Positions 8,695-17,520 of a stretch of DNA of 64,000 nucleotides are shown one piece after another. The notes below the pieces were generated by a model. It was not told the origin of the DNA and did not search any database. It saw only the letters and a program-made list of their open reading frames with translations. How positions within the stretch are numbered: the stretch's first letter is position 1; each line of letters begins with the position of its first letter. Source of the stretch: Pseudomonas sp. GV071 (GTDB taxonomy: Bacteria > Pseudomonadota > Gammaproteobacteria > Pseudomonadales > Pseudomonadaceae); NCBI RefSeq assembly GCF_003050835.1, contig NZ_QAOJ01000010.1, positions 124,001-188,000 on the forward strand, in the 5' to 3' direction. Both the position numbers and the translations under genes were made by a program.

Positions 8695-8784
8695 AGCGGG
8701 GGGGGTTGGCGTTGGCGCAGGACGCAAGTGCAGCGGGCCTGTACACTTCACCGCCTTAGTTAACAGCGTTTGGATTCCCCGGCC

Positions 8785-10155
8785 ATGCAGAAAGAAACCG
8801 AAATCAAACTCCGCGTCAGCCGCGAAACCCTCACTGCCCTGCGCGACCACCCGCTGCTGAAAAAGCGCAACAAGGCGGGCTGGGAGCAGCGCGAATTGCT
8901 CAACCAATACTTCGACACCCCCGAGCGCGACCTGGCCAAGGCGCGTATCGCCTTGCGCATCCGTCGCGACGGCGACCAGTTCATTCAGACCCTGAAAACC
9001 CGCGGGCAAAGCGTCGCCGGCCTGTCCGAGCGAAATGAGTACGACTGGGACGTGGCCAAGGCCAAGCTCGATCTGAAAAAACTCGACGACAGCTGCTGGC
9101 CTGCCGCCCTGGCTGAGTTGGACAAGAAAACCCTGCAAGTGATCTTCACCACCGACTTCGTCCGCGAGCGCGCCGAAATCGCCTGGGGTCGCGGCAAGGC
9201 CAAAGTGGTGGTGGAAGCCGCCCTGGACCTCGGCAAGGTGGTGGCCGGCGGCCAGGAAGAAGAAATCTGCGAACTCGAACTGGAACTGCGCCAGGGCGAG
9301 CCACAAGCCTTGCTGGAGCTGGCCGCCGAGCTGGCTGCCGACCTGCCGCTGATGCCCTGCGATATCAGCAAGGCCGAGCGCGGTTACCGCTTGTTCGATG
9401 CCAACAGCTACTCGCTGAGCCTGCCGCACCCGGAGCTGACGGTTGAACAGCCCCTGGACAGCGCCTTTAGCGCCCTGGCCTGGAACCTGCTCGGCAGCAG
9501 CCAGCGCCTGGCCGAGCAATACCGCTTCAATGGTCACTGGCGCCTGCTGGTGGAATGGCTGGAGCAACTGGTCGACCTGCGCGCCTTGCTCAGCAGCCTG
9601 GGCCAGGCCGCGCCGCGCGCCAGCAGCCATGACCTGCGCGAGCGCCTCGATGCGCTGCTGAGCGACTGGCGCCCGCGCGTGGTTGCCGGCCTCACCGATG
9701 ACGACGCGCGTCAGGCCGCACCCGCGCTGTTCCAGGCCGAGCTGCAAGGCACCCGCTGGGGCCAGTTCTCGCTGAATACCTCACTGTGGCTGCTGACCAG
9801 CGCCTGGACTGCCGAGCGCAACAACCGTGGCAACCGCCAGGGCGCCGCGCCGCTGGGCAATTGGCTGCCGACTCTGCTGGCCGAAGAAGCCCGCAGCCTG
9901 CAACTGGGCCGCTACCAGCAGCAGCCGGAGGACCTCGCAGAGCAACTGCCGCGTATCGAGCGTATTCAGGTGTGGCTGCGTCTGGCCCGCCAGGTATTGG
10001 TCGAAGTACCGGAAGTCGACCGCCTGTACGGCGAGCTGAACAAACTCCGCGACCTGGCTCACCGCGCCATCGAAGACGACTGCCTGGATGCCCGCAGCCA
10101 GCAGGCACAGACGGTGTTGACCACCAAGGCGTGGAAAACTCTTCTGCGCGGCTAA
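8785..10155 (+). CDS. CYTH-CHAD domain inorganic triphosphatase (YgiF-like)
   Basis: A 456-residue protein. The N-terminal CYTH domain opens with ETEIKLRV, carrying the defining ExExK motif at residues 4-8, followed by the basic strands of a triphosphate tunnel. The C-terminal half (about 240-456) is a helical CHAD domain, which binds polyphosphate. E. coli YgiF with this layout hydrolyses tripolyphosphate. The window also contains ppx and ppk at 37-41 kb, so polyphosphate handling is a reasonable role, but substrate preference is inferred. I chose the ATG at 8785 over an upstream TTG because CYTH proteins start a few residues before ExExK. Confidence 0.88.
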   Translation: MQKETEIKLRVSRETLTALRDHPLLKKRNKAGWEQRELLNQYFDTPERDLAKARIALRIRRDGDQFIQTLKTRGQSVAGLSERNEYDWDVAKAKLDLKKLDDSCWPAALAELDKKTLQVIFTTDFVRERAEIAWGRGKAKVVVEAALDLGKVVAGGQEEEICELELELRQGEPQALLELAAELAADLPLMPCDISKAERGYRLFDANSYSLSLPHPELTVEQPLDSAFSALAWNLLGSSQRLAEQYRFNGHWRLLVEWLEQLVDLRALLSSLGQAAPRASSHDLRERLDALLSDWRPRVVAGLTDDDARQAAPALFQAELQGTRWGQFSLNTSLWLLTSAWTAERNNRGNRQGAAPLGNWLPTLLAEEARSLQLGRYQQQPEDLAEQLPRIERIQVWLRLARQVLVEVPEVDRLYGELNKLRDLAHRAIEDDCLDARSQQAQTVLTTKAWKTLLRG

Positions 10156-10172
10156 CTCGGTCGCTGGCATTT

Positions 10173-10198
10173 CCCCTCGCCCGCAAGCGGGCGAGGGG
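10173..10198 (+). terminator. Hairpin after CYTH-CHAD gene
   Basis: CCCCTCGCCCGC-AA-GCGGGCGAGGGG is a perfect 12-bp stem 18 nt after the stop codon. No T run follows, so it may act as an mRNA end-protecting structure or a Rho-assisted end. Confidence 0.5.
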
Positions 10199-10399
10199 TG
10201 CAGAGCCACTGAGCCTGTCTTGTACAAAAGCGTACATTTCTCCAGAGCGCAAACCGGTTCGCAGACCGGCGATTCGATAGGCCACCGAGCGTCGCGCCGA
10301 ACGACGCAATCGGGCATGCTTGCGACTATTCTTGACCCTCCCGGTCTCACACTGGGAAGGTCATTTCGTTTCGCCGCACCGCGTTAACCAGGAGTTCGC

Positions 10400-12184
10400 A
10401 TGTCAGCTTTCGCTACCCAGGCCCAAGATCGCACGCTGGATCTCAACGACCTGCTGCGCGAGCTGGTGGCCCAGGGCCGCCTGGTACAGGACACCGCCGA
10501 ACAGCTGCTGGCGATCCGCCGCAGCTCCAGCAATGCCCAGCAACATCCCCTGGAATTCATCGCCCTGCAGCAGGTCGACGACCTCAGCCGGCCGGGCAAA
10601 AAGCTCGACCTGGAAACCCTGACCATCTGGCTGGCCAACCTTGCCGGGCAGCCGTACATGCGCATCGACCCGTTGAAAATCAACGTCGCCGCCGTCACCC
10701 CGCTGATGTCCTACGCCTTCGCCCAGCGCCACAAGATTCTCGCCGTGGCGGTGGACAACGAAGCAGTAACCGTTGCCAGCGCGCAGCCTTTTGTCGCCAG
10801 CTGGGAAGCCAACCTCACCCACGTGCTCAAGCGCCCGATCAAACGGGTGGTGGCCAACCCTACCGACATCCAGCGTTTTACCGTGGAGTTCTTCCGCCTG
10901 GCCAAGTCGGTCAGCGGTGCCTCGGCGGTGGACAGCAAAACCACCAACATCGGCAACTTCGAGCAGCTGCTCAACCTCGGCGCCAGTGACCAGGAGCCGG
11001 ACGCCAACGATGCGCACATCGTCAATATCGTCGACTGGCTGTTCCAGTACGCCTACCAGCAGCGCGCCAGTGACATCCACATCGAGCCGCGCCGCGAACA
11101 GGGCACCGTGCGTTTTCGCATCGACGGCGTGTTGCACAACGTCTACCAATTCCCCCCGCAGGTGACCATGGCGATTGTCAGCCGCCTGAAAACCCTGGGG
11201 CGGATGAACGTCGCGGAGAAACGCAAACCGCAGGACGGCCGGGTGAAAACCAAGACCCCGGATGGCGGCGAAGTGGAGCTGCGACTGTCGACCCTGCCCA
11301 CCGCCTTTGGCGAAAAGATGGTGATGCGGATCTTCGACCCGGAAGTGCTGCTGAAGAACTTCGACCAGTTGGGTTTCTCCCCGGACGACTTGCGCCGCTG
11401 GCTAGAAATGACCAGCCAGCCCAACGGCATCATTCTGGTCACCGGCCCCACTGGTTCGGGCAAGACCACCACGCTCTACACCTCGCTGAAGAAACTGGCG
11501 ACCCCCGAGGTCAACCTGTGCACCATCGAAGACCCGATCGAGATGATCGAGCCGGCCTTCAACCAGATGCAGGTGCAGCACAACATTGACCTGAACTTCG
11601 CCAGCGGCGTGCGCGCCCTGATGCGGCAAGACCCGGACATCATCATGGTCGGCGAGATCCGCGACCTGGAGACCGCCGAAATGGCGATCCAGGCGGCGCT
11701 CACCGGCCACCTGGTGCTGTCCACGCTGCACACCAACGATGCGCCGAGCGCCATCACCCGTCTGCTTGAACTGGGCGTGCCTTATTACCTGCTCAAGGCC
11801 ACCTTGCTCGGGGTCATGGCCCAGCGCCTGGTGCGTACCCTGTGCCCGCACTGCAAAGAGCCGCTGGAGATCAGCGAGGAAGACTGGCAGTCGCTGACCC
11901 GCCCCTGGAACGCGCCCCTGCCCACCGGTGCGCACAAGGCCGTGGGTTGCCTGGAGTGCCGCGACACCGGCTACCGCGGCCGCGCCGGGGTGTATGAAAT
12001 CATGCAACTGAGCGACAGCCTGAAGCCGTATATCAGCGCCGACACCGACCTGCTGGCGCTGCGCCGCCAGGCGTTCAAAGAAGGCATGCGCAGCCTGCGG
12101 CTCTCCGGCGCACAGAAGGTTGCGGCGGGACTCACAACCATTGAGGAAGTGTTGCGGGTTACCCCGCAGAGTGAACAGAAGTAG
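10400..12184 (+). CDS. Orphan GspE/PilB-type secretion ATPase
   Basis: A 594-residue ATPase of the GspE/PilB/Tad superfamily. It has the N-terminal N1/MshEN-type domain (about 30-160), Walker A GPTGSGKTTTLY near 348-359, Asp box and Walker B in QDPDIIMVGEIRD, the His box TGHLVLSTLHTND, and a zinc-type four-cysteine motif (CPHC near 480, CLEC near 517). Such ATPases drive pseudopilus or pilus assembly at the inner membrane. No other assembly genes (inner membrane platform, secretin) are adjacent. A homologue occupies the same place in P. aeruginosa. The minor pilin operon at 45-50 kb lacks an ATPase, but a link is speculation. Ribosome site AGGAG precedes the ATG. Confidence 0.9.
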   Translation: MSAFATQAQDRTLDLNDLLRELVAQGRLVQDTAEQLLAIRRSSSNAQQHPLEFIALQQVDDLSRPGKKLDLETLTIWLANLAGQPYMRIDPLKINVAAVTPLMSYAFAQRHKILAVAVDNEAVTVASAQPFVASWEANLTHVLKRPIKRVVANPTDIQRFTVEFFRLAKSVSGASAVDSKTTNIGNFEQLLNLGASDQEPDANDAHIVNIVDWLFQYAYQQRASDIHIEPRREQGTVRFRIDGVLHNVYQFPPQVTMAIVSRLKTLGRMNVAEKRKPQDGRVKTKTPDGGEVELRLSTLPTAFGEKMVMRIFDPEVLLKNFDQLGFSPDDLRRWLEMTSQPNGIILVTGPTGSGKTTTLYTSLKKLATPEVNLCTIEDPIEMIEPAFNQMQVQHNIDLNFASGVRALMRQDPDIIMVGEIRDLETAEMAIQAALTGHLVLSTLHTNDAPSAITRLLELGVPYYLLKATLLGVMAQRLVRTLCPHCKEPLEISEEDWQSLTRPWNAPLPTGAHKAVGCLECRDTGYRGRAGVYEIMQLSDSLKPYISADTDLLALRRQAFKEGMRSLRLSGAQKVAAGLTTIEEVLRVTPQSEQK

Positions 12185-12200
12185 GCTCTGGGTCTCCCTT

Positions 12201-12264
12201 GTGGGAGGGGCTTCAGCCGCGATGTTTTTGATCTTAAAAAGCTCGCGGCTGAAGCCCCTCCCAC
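12201..12264. repeat. Paired REP element R3
   Basis: Arms at 12201-12224 and 12241-12264 carry the variant core GGGAGGGGCTTCAGCC in both copies. It lies between the ATPase gene and the SPFH gene, 16 nt after the ATPase stop codon. Confidence 0.9.
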
Positions 12265-12318
12265 CAAAAGCCAGAGCAGTGTAAGGCTCAACCCGTTACT
12301 CACCAACAAGGATCCGTT

Positions 12319-13242
12319 ATGCAAATCGGCAGTGTGCTTTTCCTCTTCGTCGGCCTCGCGGTCGCCATTCTGTTCATGGGTTTCAAGGTCGTGCCGCAAG
12401 GCTTCGAATGGACGGTGGAGCGCTTCGGGCGCTACACCAACACCCTGCGCCCGGGCCTGAACATCATCGTGCCGGTGATGGACCGCATCGGTCGGCGCAT
12501 CAACGTGATGGAAAACGTCCTGGATATTCCGCCCCAGGAAGTCATCACCTCGGACAACGCCACGGTGCAGATCGATGCCGTGTGCTTCTTCCAGGTGGTC
12601 AACACCGCCCAGGCCGCCTACGAGGTGAACAACCTCGAACACGCCATCCGCAACCTGCTGCAAACCAACATCCGTACCGTGCTCGGCTCCATGGAACTGG
12701 ACGCCATGCTCGGCCAGCGCGACGTGATCAACGAGCGCCTGCTGCGCACCGTCGATGAAGCCACGGCGCCCTGGGGTATCAAGATCACCCGTATCGAAAT
12801 CAAAGACATCAGCCCACCCGCCGACCTGATGGCCGCGATGTCCGGGCAGATGAAAGCCGAGCGGGTCAAGCGTGCACAAATCCTCGAAGCCGAAGGCCTG
12901 CGTGCCGCCGCCATCCTCACCGCCGAGGGCAAGAAACAGGCGCAGATTCTCGAGGCCGAAGGTGAGCGTCAGGCAGCGTTTCTGGAGTCCGAAGCCCGTG
13001 AACGTCAGGCCGAAGCCGAAGCCCGCGCCACCCAGGTGGTGTCCGAAGCCATCGCCACTGGCAACGTGCAGGCGATCAACTATTTCGTCGCGCAAAAATA
13101 CATCGATGCGCTGGGCAAACTGGCCTCGGCGAACAACAGCAAAGTAATTCTGATGCCGCTCGAAGCCAGCCAGGTGATTGGCGCGGTGGGCGGTATTGGC
13201 GAGATCGTCAAAGCGACATTCGACAGCAACAAGAAAGCCTAA
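12319..13242 (+). CDS. SPFH/band 7 membrane protein (stomatin/QmcA-like)
   Basis: A 307-residue protein with one N-terminal membrane helix (about 1-22, ending before FKVVPQGFEWTVERFG) and an SPFH domain through about residue 200. A charged, Ala/Glu/Arg-rich coiled coil (about 190-250, repeated EAEG and SEARER units) follows. Such proteins form large membrane-attached oligomeric cages and influence membrane protein turnover. It precedes an NfeD-family gene by 13 nt, the usual stomatin-NfeD pairing. The start follows AAGGATCCGTT. Confidence 0.93.
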   Translation: MQIGSVLFLFVGLAVAILFMGFKVVPQGFEWTVERFGRYTNTLRPGLNIIVPVMDRIGRRINVMENVLDIPPQEVITSDNATVQIDAVCFFQVVNTAQAAYEVNNLEHAIRNLLQTNIRTVLGSMELDAMLGQRDVINERLLRTVDEATAPWGIKITRIEIKDISPPADLMAAMSGQMKAERVKRAQILEAEGLRAAAILTAEGKKQAQILEAEGERQAAFLESEARERQAEAEARATQVVSEAIATGNVQAINYFVAQKYIDALGKLASANNSKVILMPLEASQVIGAVGGIGEIVKATFDSNKKA

Positions 13243-13255
13243 GGACGCGTTACCC

Positions 13256-13705
13256 ATGATGGATTTTCTGCAACACCTGTCCTTCTGGGACTGGCTGGCA
13301 CTGGGCACCCTGCTGCTGATTCTGGAAGTGTTCGGCGCCGGCGGTTACCTGCTGTGGACCGGCATGGCCGCTGCCGCTGTGGGCGTGCTCAGCTACCTGT
13401 TCCCGGCCCTGCCCTGGCCCTGGCAGTTCTTGCTGTTTGCCGTGTTTTCGGTGCTCACTGCGGTGATCTGGTGGCAGCGCCTGCGCAAAGCCGGCAAGAC
13501 CTCAGAGCAGCCTGGTTTGAACCAGCGCGGCCAGGAGTTTTTCGGCCGCACCTTCGCCCTGCACGAGGCCATTGTCGGTGGCCGGGGCAAGATCAAAGCC
13601 GGCGACAGCCTGTGGCTGGTCAGCGGCCCGGACATGCCCGCCGGCACGCCGGTGGAGGTGGTTGGCCAGGATGGTGTGGTGCTGAAAATCAAAGCCTGTG
13701 CCTAG
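13256..13705 (+). CDS. NfeD family membrane protein (short form)
   Basis: A 149-residue protein with about three hydrophobic segments in the first 75 residues (FWDWLALGTLLLILEVFGAG and two more) and a C-terminal OB-fold-like domain (about 90-149) ending VVGQDGVVLKIKA. This is the short NfeD1b/YbbK-partner form, without the serine protease domain. It works with the neighbouring SPFH protein in membrane homeostasis, probably as a stable complex. Start: ATG at 13256 or the next codon, since two ATGs are in tandem. The nearby GGACGCG is a weak ribosome site. Confidence 0.9.
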   Translation: MMDFLQHLSFWDWLALGTLLLILEVFGAGGYLLWTGMAAAAVGVLSYLFPALPWPWQFLLFAVFSVLTAVIWWQRLRKAGKTSEQPGLNQRGQEFFGRTFALHEAIVGGRGKIKAGDSLWLVSGPDMPAGTPVEVVGQDGVVLKIKACA

Positions 13706-13792
13706 GCGCTTCTGCAAAGCAGTGTGAACTCGCGCGCTGGGCTTGAAGTCACACCTTCAGGCCCTTTGCGCTTGTCACGCAGGAGAAACACC

Positions 13793-14110
13793 ATGCACCG
13801 TAAACTCGTCATTGCGTCCTTGTTGGTTATTGTCCCTGTTGCCTCGGCCTCGGCCGACGATTTTTGGCGCAACGTGCTGTCATCCGGCGCCACCACCGGC
13901 TCCTTCTACCTGACATCGCGTCACGACCACAAAGTGATCGTCAACGCCCAGGAAGATGCCGGCAGTTTCATTGCCAGTAACGGCGCCATTCGTGGCCCTT
14001 ATCTGGAAGCTGCATTGCAGAAAGTGCGCGCCGAACATCCCGGCCTGAAGGCCTCGGACGATCAGCTGGCACAAGCGATTCTGACCGCCGAGCCCGCCCC
14101 GGCCCAGTAA
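13793..14110 (+). CDS. DUF2388 (TIGR02448) exported small protein
   Basis: A 105-residue protein with a signal peptide (HRKLVIASLLVIVPVASASA, cut before DDFWRN) and the pattern of the Pseudomonas-specific DUF2388 family: SGATTGSFYLTS, then QEDAGSFIASNGAIRGPYLEAAL, then ASDDQLAQAIL. Function is unknown. It is probably periplasmic. It starts at an ATG with AGGAGAAACACC in front and has its own short intergenic region after the NfeD gene. Confidence 0.82.
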   Translation: MHRKLVIASLLVIVPVASASADDFWRNVLSSGATTGSFYLTSRHDHKVIVNAQEDAGSFIASNGAIRGPYLEAALQKVRAEHPGLKASDDQLAQAILTAEPAPAQ

Positions 14111-14203
14111 CGCCGCGCTTCGGGATTGCTGACCGCGTCCGATTGCCGGCGCGGCTAATATGCGAGCATCGACGCTCTTCTTACCTCGACAAGGACTGTT
14201 GCC

Positions 14204-14428
14204 ATGAGCAATCCCCTCTCTACCCTGAAAACCGTGCTGATTCTGCTGGTCGCGGTAAACGCCATCTGGTTCACCGACCGCCTGCTGTCGCTGCTTGGCC
14301 TGGACCTGCTGGGCTTTTTGCCGAGCACCGTCTGGCAGCTGGTCAGCGCCTTCGGCAGCGGCTTGCTGATCATGTTCTACGTGCTGCTGTTGGGCTTGCT
14401 GCCCAAGTTGCAGATCAAGGGCGAATAA
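14204..14428 (+). CDS. Small two-helix membrane protein of unknown function
   Basis: A 74-residue, strongly hydrophobic protein with two predicted membrane helices (about 8-28 and 48-68) joined by LGLDLLGFLPST. I do not recognise a family. It has a good ribosome site (AAGGA, 9 nt before the ATG) and codon use like its neighbours, so it is very likely real. It lies between the DUF2388 gene and a REP element, convergent with gcvP. Confidence 0.7.
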   Translation: MSNPLSTLKTVLILLVAVNAIWFTDRLLSLLGLDLLGFLPSTVWQLVSAFGSGLLIMFYVLLLGLLPKLQIKGE

Positions 14429-14441
14429 CGCGGATGCCCTT

Positions 14442-14507
14442 GTAGGATCGGCTTTAGCCGCGATGCCCTTCATGATCAAGAACATCGCGGCTAAAGCCCC
14501 TCCCACA
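14442..14507. repeat. Paired REP element R4 with mismatched arms
   Basis: The left arm (14442-14466) is of the TAGGATCGGCTTTAGCC form, and the right arm (14483-14507) reads as the GGGAGGGGCTTTAGCC form on the other strand. The arms share the loop change TTTAGCC but differ in outer sequence, so this pair looks like a hybrid of the two REP variants in this window. It lies between convergent gene ends, 20 nt from the gcvP stop codon. Confidence 0.85.
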
Positions 14508-14526
14508 AAATCGGTCTGCCAGTGGC

Positions 14527-17400
14527 CTACCGGTAATCCTCCACCGGCACACACGCGCAATACAGATTGCGATCACCGTAGACGTTATCCACCCGATTCA
14601 CTGTCGGCCAATACTTGTTGGCCTTGGTGTGCGCCGTCGGCGTGATCGCCTGTTCGATGCTGTAGGGCCGCTCCCACACCCCGATCACGTCCGCCAAGGT
14701 ATGCGGCGCACCTTTGAGTGGGTTGTCTTCGGCCGGCCATTCGCCGCTTTCTACCCGCGCGATCTCGGCGCGAATGCTCAGCATGGCTTCGATAAACCGG
14801 TCCAGCTCATGCTTGGACTCGCTCTCGGTGGGCTCGATCATCAAAGTGCCCGGCACCGGAAAAGACATGGTCGGCGCATGGAAGCCGTAGTCCATCAACC
14901 GCTTGGCCACGTCCTCTTCGCTGATACCGGTAAGCGCCTTCAGCGGCCGCAGGTCGAGGATGCATTCATGCGCCACTCGCTCGTTGCGGCCACTGAACAG
15001 CACCGGGAAGGCGTCGCCCAGGCGCTTGGCCAGGTAGTTGGCGCCGAGAATCGCCACCTCGGTGGCATCGGCCAATTGCGGCCCCATCATGGCGATGTAC
15101 ATCCAGCTGATCGGCAGAATGCTGGCGCTGCCCCAAGGTGCGGCGCTGACCGCGCCGTTCTGCGGGTTCGGCCCGTCCAAAGGCACTACCGGGTGGTTGG
15201 CAACAAAGGGGGCCAGGTGCGCGCGCACACCAATCGGGCCCATGCCCGGACCACCGCCGCCATGGGGAATGCAGAAGGTCTTGTGCAGGTTCATGTGCGA
15301 GACATCGGCACCGATGTCTGCCGGCCGCGTCAGGCCCACCTGCGCATTGAGGTTGGCGCCGTCCATGTACACCTGGCCGCCACGGCTGTGGATAACGTCG
15401 CAGATCTCGCGGATGCCTTCTTCGTATACCCCGTGCGTTGAGGGGTAAGTGGCCATCAGGCACGACAACTGCTCGCCCGCCTCTTCGGCTTTTAGCTTGA
15501 GGTCTTCGAGGTCGACGTTGCCGGCCGCATCGCACTCGACAATCACCACCCGCATGCTCGCCATCTGGGCAGAGGCCGGGTTGGTGCCGTGGGCGGAGGC
15601 CGGGATCAGGCAGATATTGCGGTGCCCGTGGTTGCGGCTCTCGTGGTACTTGCGGATCGCCAGCAGGCCGGCGTATTCACCCTGAGCGCCGGAGTTGGGC
15701 TGCATGCAGATGGCGTCGAAGCCGGTGATCGCGCACAGCCAGGCTTCCAGTTCATCAATCATCAACCGGTAGCCAGCGGCCTGTTCCAGCGGCGCAAAAG
15801 GATGCAGGTGGGCGAACTGCGGCCAGGTGATGGGGATCATCTCGCTGGTGGCGTTGAGCTTCATGGTGCAGGAGCCCAGCGGGATCATCGACTGGTTCAG
15901 CGCCAGGTCCTTGTTCTCCAACTGCTTGAGGTAACGCAGCATCTCGGTTTCGCTGTGGTGCGTGTTGAACACCGGGTGGGTGAGAAACGGCGTGCGCCGT
16001 TGCAGGTTCGCCGGGATGCCGGAGGCGACGTTGCCGCCATCCAGTTGCTCGACACTCAGGCCATGGTCAGCGCCGAGAAAGATGTCCCACAGCTGGCGCA
16101 CCGTGTGTTCGCTACAGGTTTCATCGAGGCTTACGCCGAGGTGGCCACGGCCGAGAATACGCAGGTTGATGTGCGCCGCTGCGGCGCTGTCGATGATCGC
16201 CGTCTGGGCGCCACCGACCTCCAGGGTCAGGGTGTCGAAGAAATGGGCGTTGAGGCGTTTGATGCCCTTCTGCTCCAGCCCGGCGGCAAGAATCGCGGTC
16301 AACCGCTGCACCCGCTGAGCGATGGCCTTGAGCCCCTGCGGGCCGTGGTACACGGCGTAGAAGCTGGCGATATTGGCCAGCAGCACCTGCGCGGTGCAGA
16401 TGTTGGAATTGGCCTTCTCGCGGCGGATATGTTGCTCGCGGGTTTGCAGGGCCATGCGCAGCGCGGTGTTGCCGCGAGCGTCTTTGGACACGCCGATGAT
16501 GCGCCCGGGAATCGCCCGCTTGAATTCTTCACGGGTGGCGAAGTACGCCGCGTGTGGGCCGCCATAGCCCATGGGCACACCAAAGCGCTGCGCCGAGCCG
16601 AACACCACGTCGGCGCCCAATTCGCCCGGCGGGGTCAGCAGCACCAGGCTGAGTAAGTCGGCCGCCACGCAGACCAACGCCTGCTGCGCGTGCAGTTGTT
16701 CGATCAGCGGGCGCAGGTCGTGAATCTCTCCGTGGGTGTCGGGGTACTGCAGCAACGCACCGAACACCGGATGGGCGCCGACGGTTTCCAACGGTCCGAT
16801 CTCCAGGTCAAAACCAAAGGCTTCGGCGCGGGTCTGGACCACCGAGATGGTTTGCGGGTGGCAGTTCTGGTCGATGAAAAACAGGTTGCTCTTGGTCTTC
16901 GCCACACGTTTGGCCAGGGCCATGGCCTCTGCCGCCGCAGTGGCTTCGTCGAGCAGAGAGGCGCTGGCCAGGTCGAGGCCGGTGAGGTCGATGGTCAGTT
17001 GCTGGAAATTCAGCAACGCCTCCAGACGGCCCTGGGCGATTTCCGGTTGGTAGGGGGTGTAGGCGGTATACCAGCCGGGGTTTTCCAGCACGTTACGCAA
17101 GATCACCGTGGGCGTCAGGGTGCCGTGGTAGCCCATGCCGATCAGGCTGGTCCACACCTGATTCTGCTCGGCATAGCCGCGTAATTTGGCCAGCGCTGCT
17201 TGCTCATCCAGGGCCGGCGGCAGGTCGAGGGCGCGGTTCAGGCGGATGGCCGGCGGCACCGTCTGCTCGATCAACGCTTGGCGCGTGTCGAGGCCTAGCG
17301 TGGCAAGCATCGCCTGCTGTTCGGCAGCGTCCGGGCCCAGGTGGCGACGGGCAAAGGCGGCGTTCTGGTTCAGCTCGGCAAGGCTTATGTGCTGAGGCAT
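14527..17400 (-). CDS. gcvP: Glycine dehydrogenase (decarboxylating), P-protein
   Basis: A 957-residue full-length P-protein with fused alpha and beta halves. It decarboxylates glycine with PLP and passes the aminomethyl group to lipoyl-GcvH. The PLP lysine is in MNLHKTFCIPHGGGGPGMGP, near residue 706, followed by the glycine-rich loop. The N-terminal half begins FARRHLGPDAAEQQAMLATLG, typical of the family. It is the last gene of gcvT-gcvH-gcvP on the minus strand, 120 nt after gcvH, with a terminator-like hairpin between. Pseudomonas usually carries a second gcv set elsewhere. Confidence 0.96.
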   Translation of the reverse strand: MPQHISLAELNQNAAFARRHLGPDAAEQQAMLATLGLDTRQALIEQTVPPAIRLNRALDLPPALDEQAALAKLRGYAEQNQVWTSLIGMGYHGTLTPTVILRNVLENPGWYTAYTPYQPEIAQGRLEALLNFQQLTIDLTGLDLASASLLDEATAAAEAMALAKRVAKTKSNLFFIDQNCHPQTISVVQTRAEAFGFDLEIGPLETVGAHPVFGALLQYPDTHGEIHDLRPLIEQLHAQQALVCVAADLLSLVLLTPPGELGADVVFGSAQRFGVPMGYGGPHAAYFATREEFKRAIPGRIIGVSKDARGNTALRMALQTREQHIRREKANSNICTAQVLLANIASFYAVYHGPQGLKAIAQRVQRLTAILAAGLEQKGIKRLNAHFFDTLTLEVGGAQTAIIDSAAAAHINLRILGRGHLGVSLDETCSEHTVRQLWDIFLGADHGLSVEQLDGGNVASGIPANLQRRTPFLTHPVFNTHHSETEMLRYLKQLENKDLALNQSMIPLGSCTMKLNATSEMIPITWPQFAHLHPFAPLEQAAGYRLMIDELEAWLCAITGFDAICMQPNSGAQGEYAGLLAIRKYHESRNHGHRNICLIPASAHGTNPASAQMASMRVVIVECDAAGNVDLEDLKLKAEEAGEQLSCLMATYPSTHGVYEEGIREICDVIHSRGGQVYMDGANLNAQVGLTRPADIGADVSHMNLHKTFCIPHGGGGPGMGPIGVRAHLAPFVANHPVVPLDGPNPQNGAVSAAPWGSASILPISWMYIAMMGPQLADATEVAILGANYLAKRLGDAFPVLFSGRNERVAHECILDLRPLKALTGISEEDVAKRLMDYGFHAPTMSFPVPGTLMIEPTESESKHELDRFIEAMLSIRAEIARVESGEWPAEDNPLKGAPHTLADVIGVWERPYSIEQAITPTAHTKANKYWPTVNRVDNVYGDRNLYCACVPVEDYR

Positions 17401-17420
17401 GGCACTGGCTTCCTGAATAA

Positions 17421-17448
17421 AAAAGCCCCAACCGGGGTTGGGGCTTTT
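17421..17448 (-). terminator. Terminator-like hairpin between gcvH and gcvP
   Basis: AAAAGCCCCAACC-GG-GGTTGGGGCTTTT is a perfect 13-bp stem with A and T tracts on either side, as in a bidirectional intrinsic terminator. It lies 20 nt upstream of the gcvP start, inside the gcv gene set. It should reduce or end gcvTH transcription before gcvP, unless gcvP has its own promoter below it or the hairpin is controlled. Confidence 0.75.
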
Positions 17449-17520
17449 AAGGATAGTCCAGGCTCTGCCGAGGGCTACGTAGGGCGACTATCCGCCACGC
17501 GGATATCCGCCGCTCGGTCA

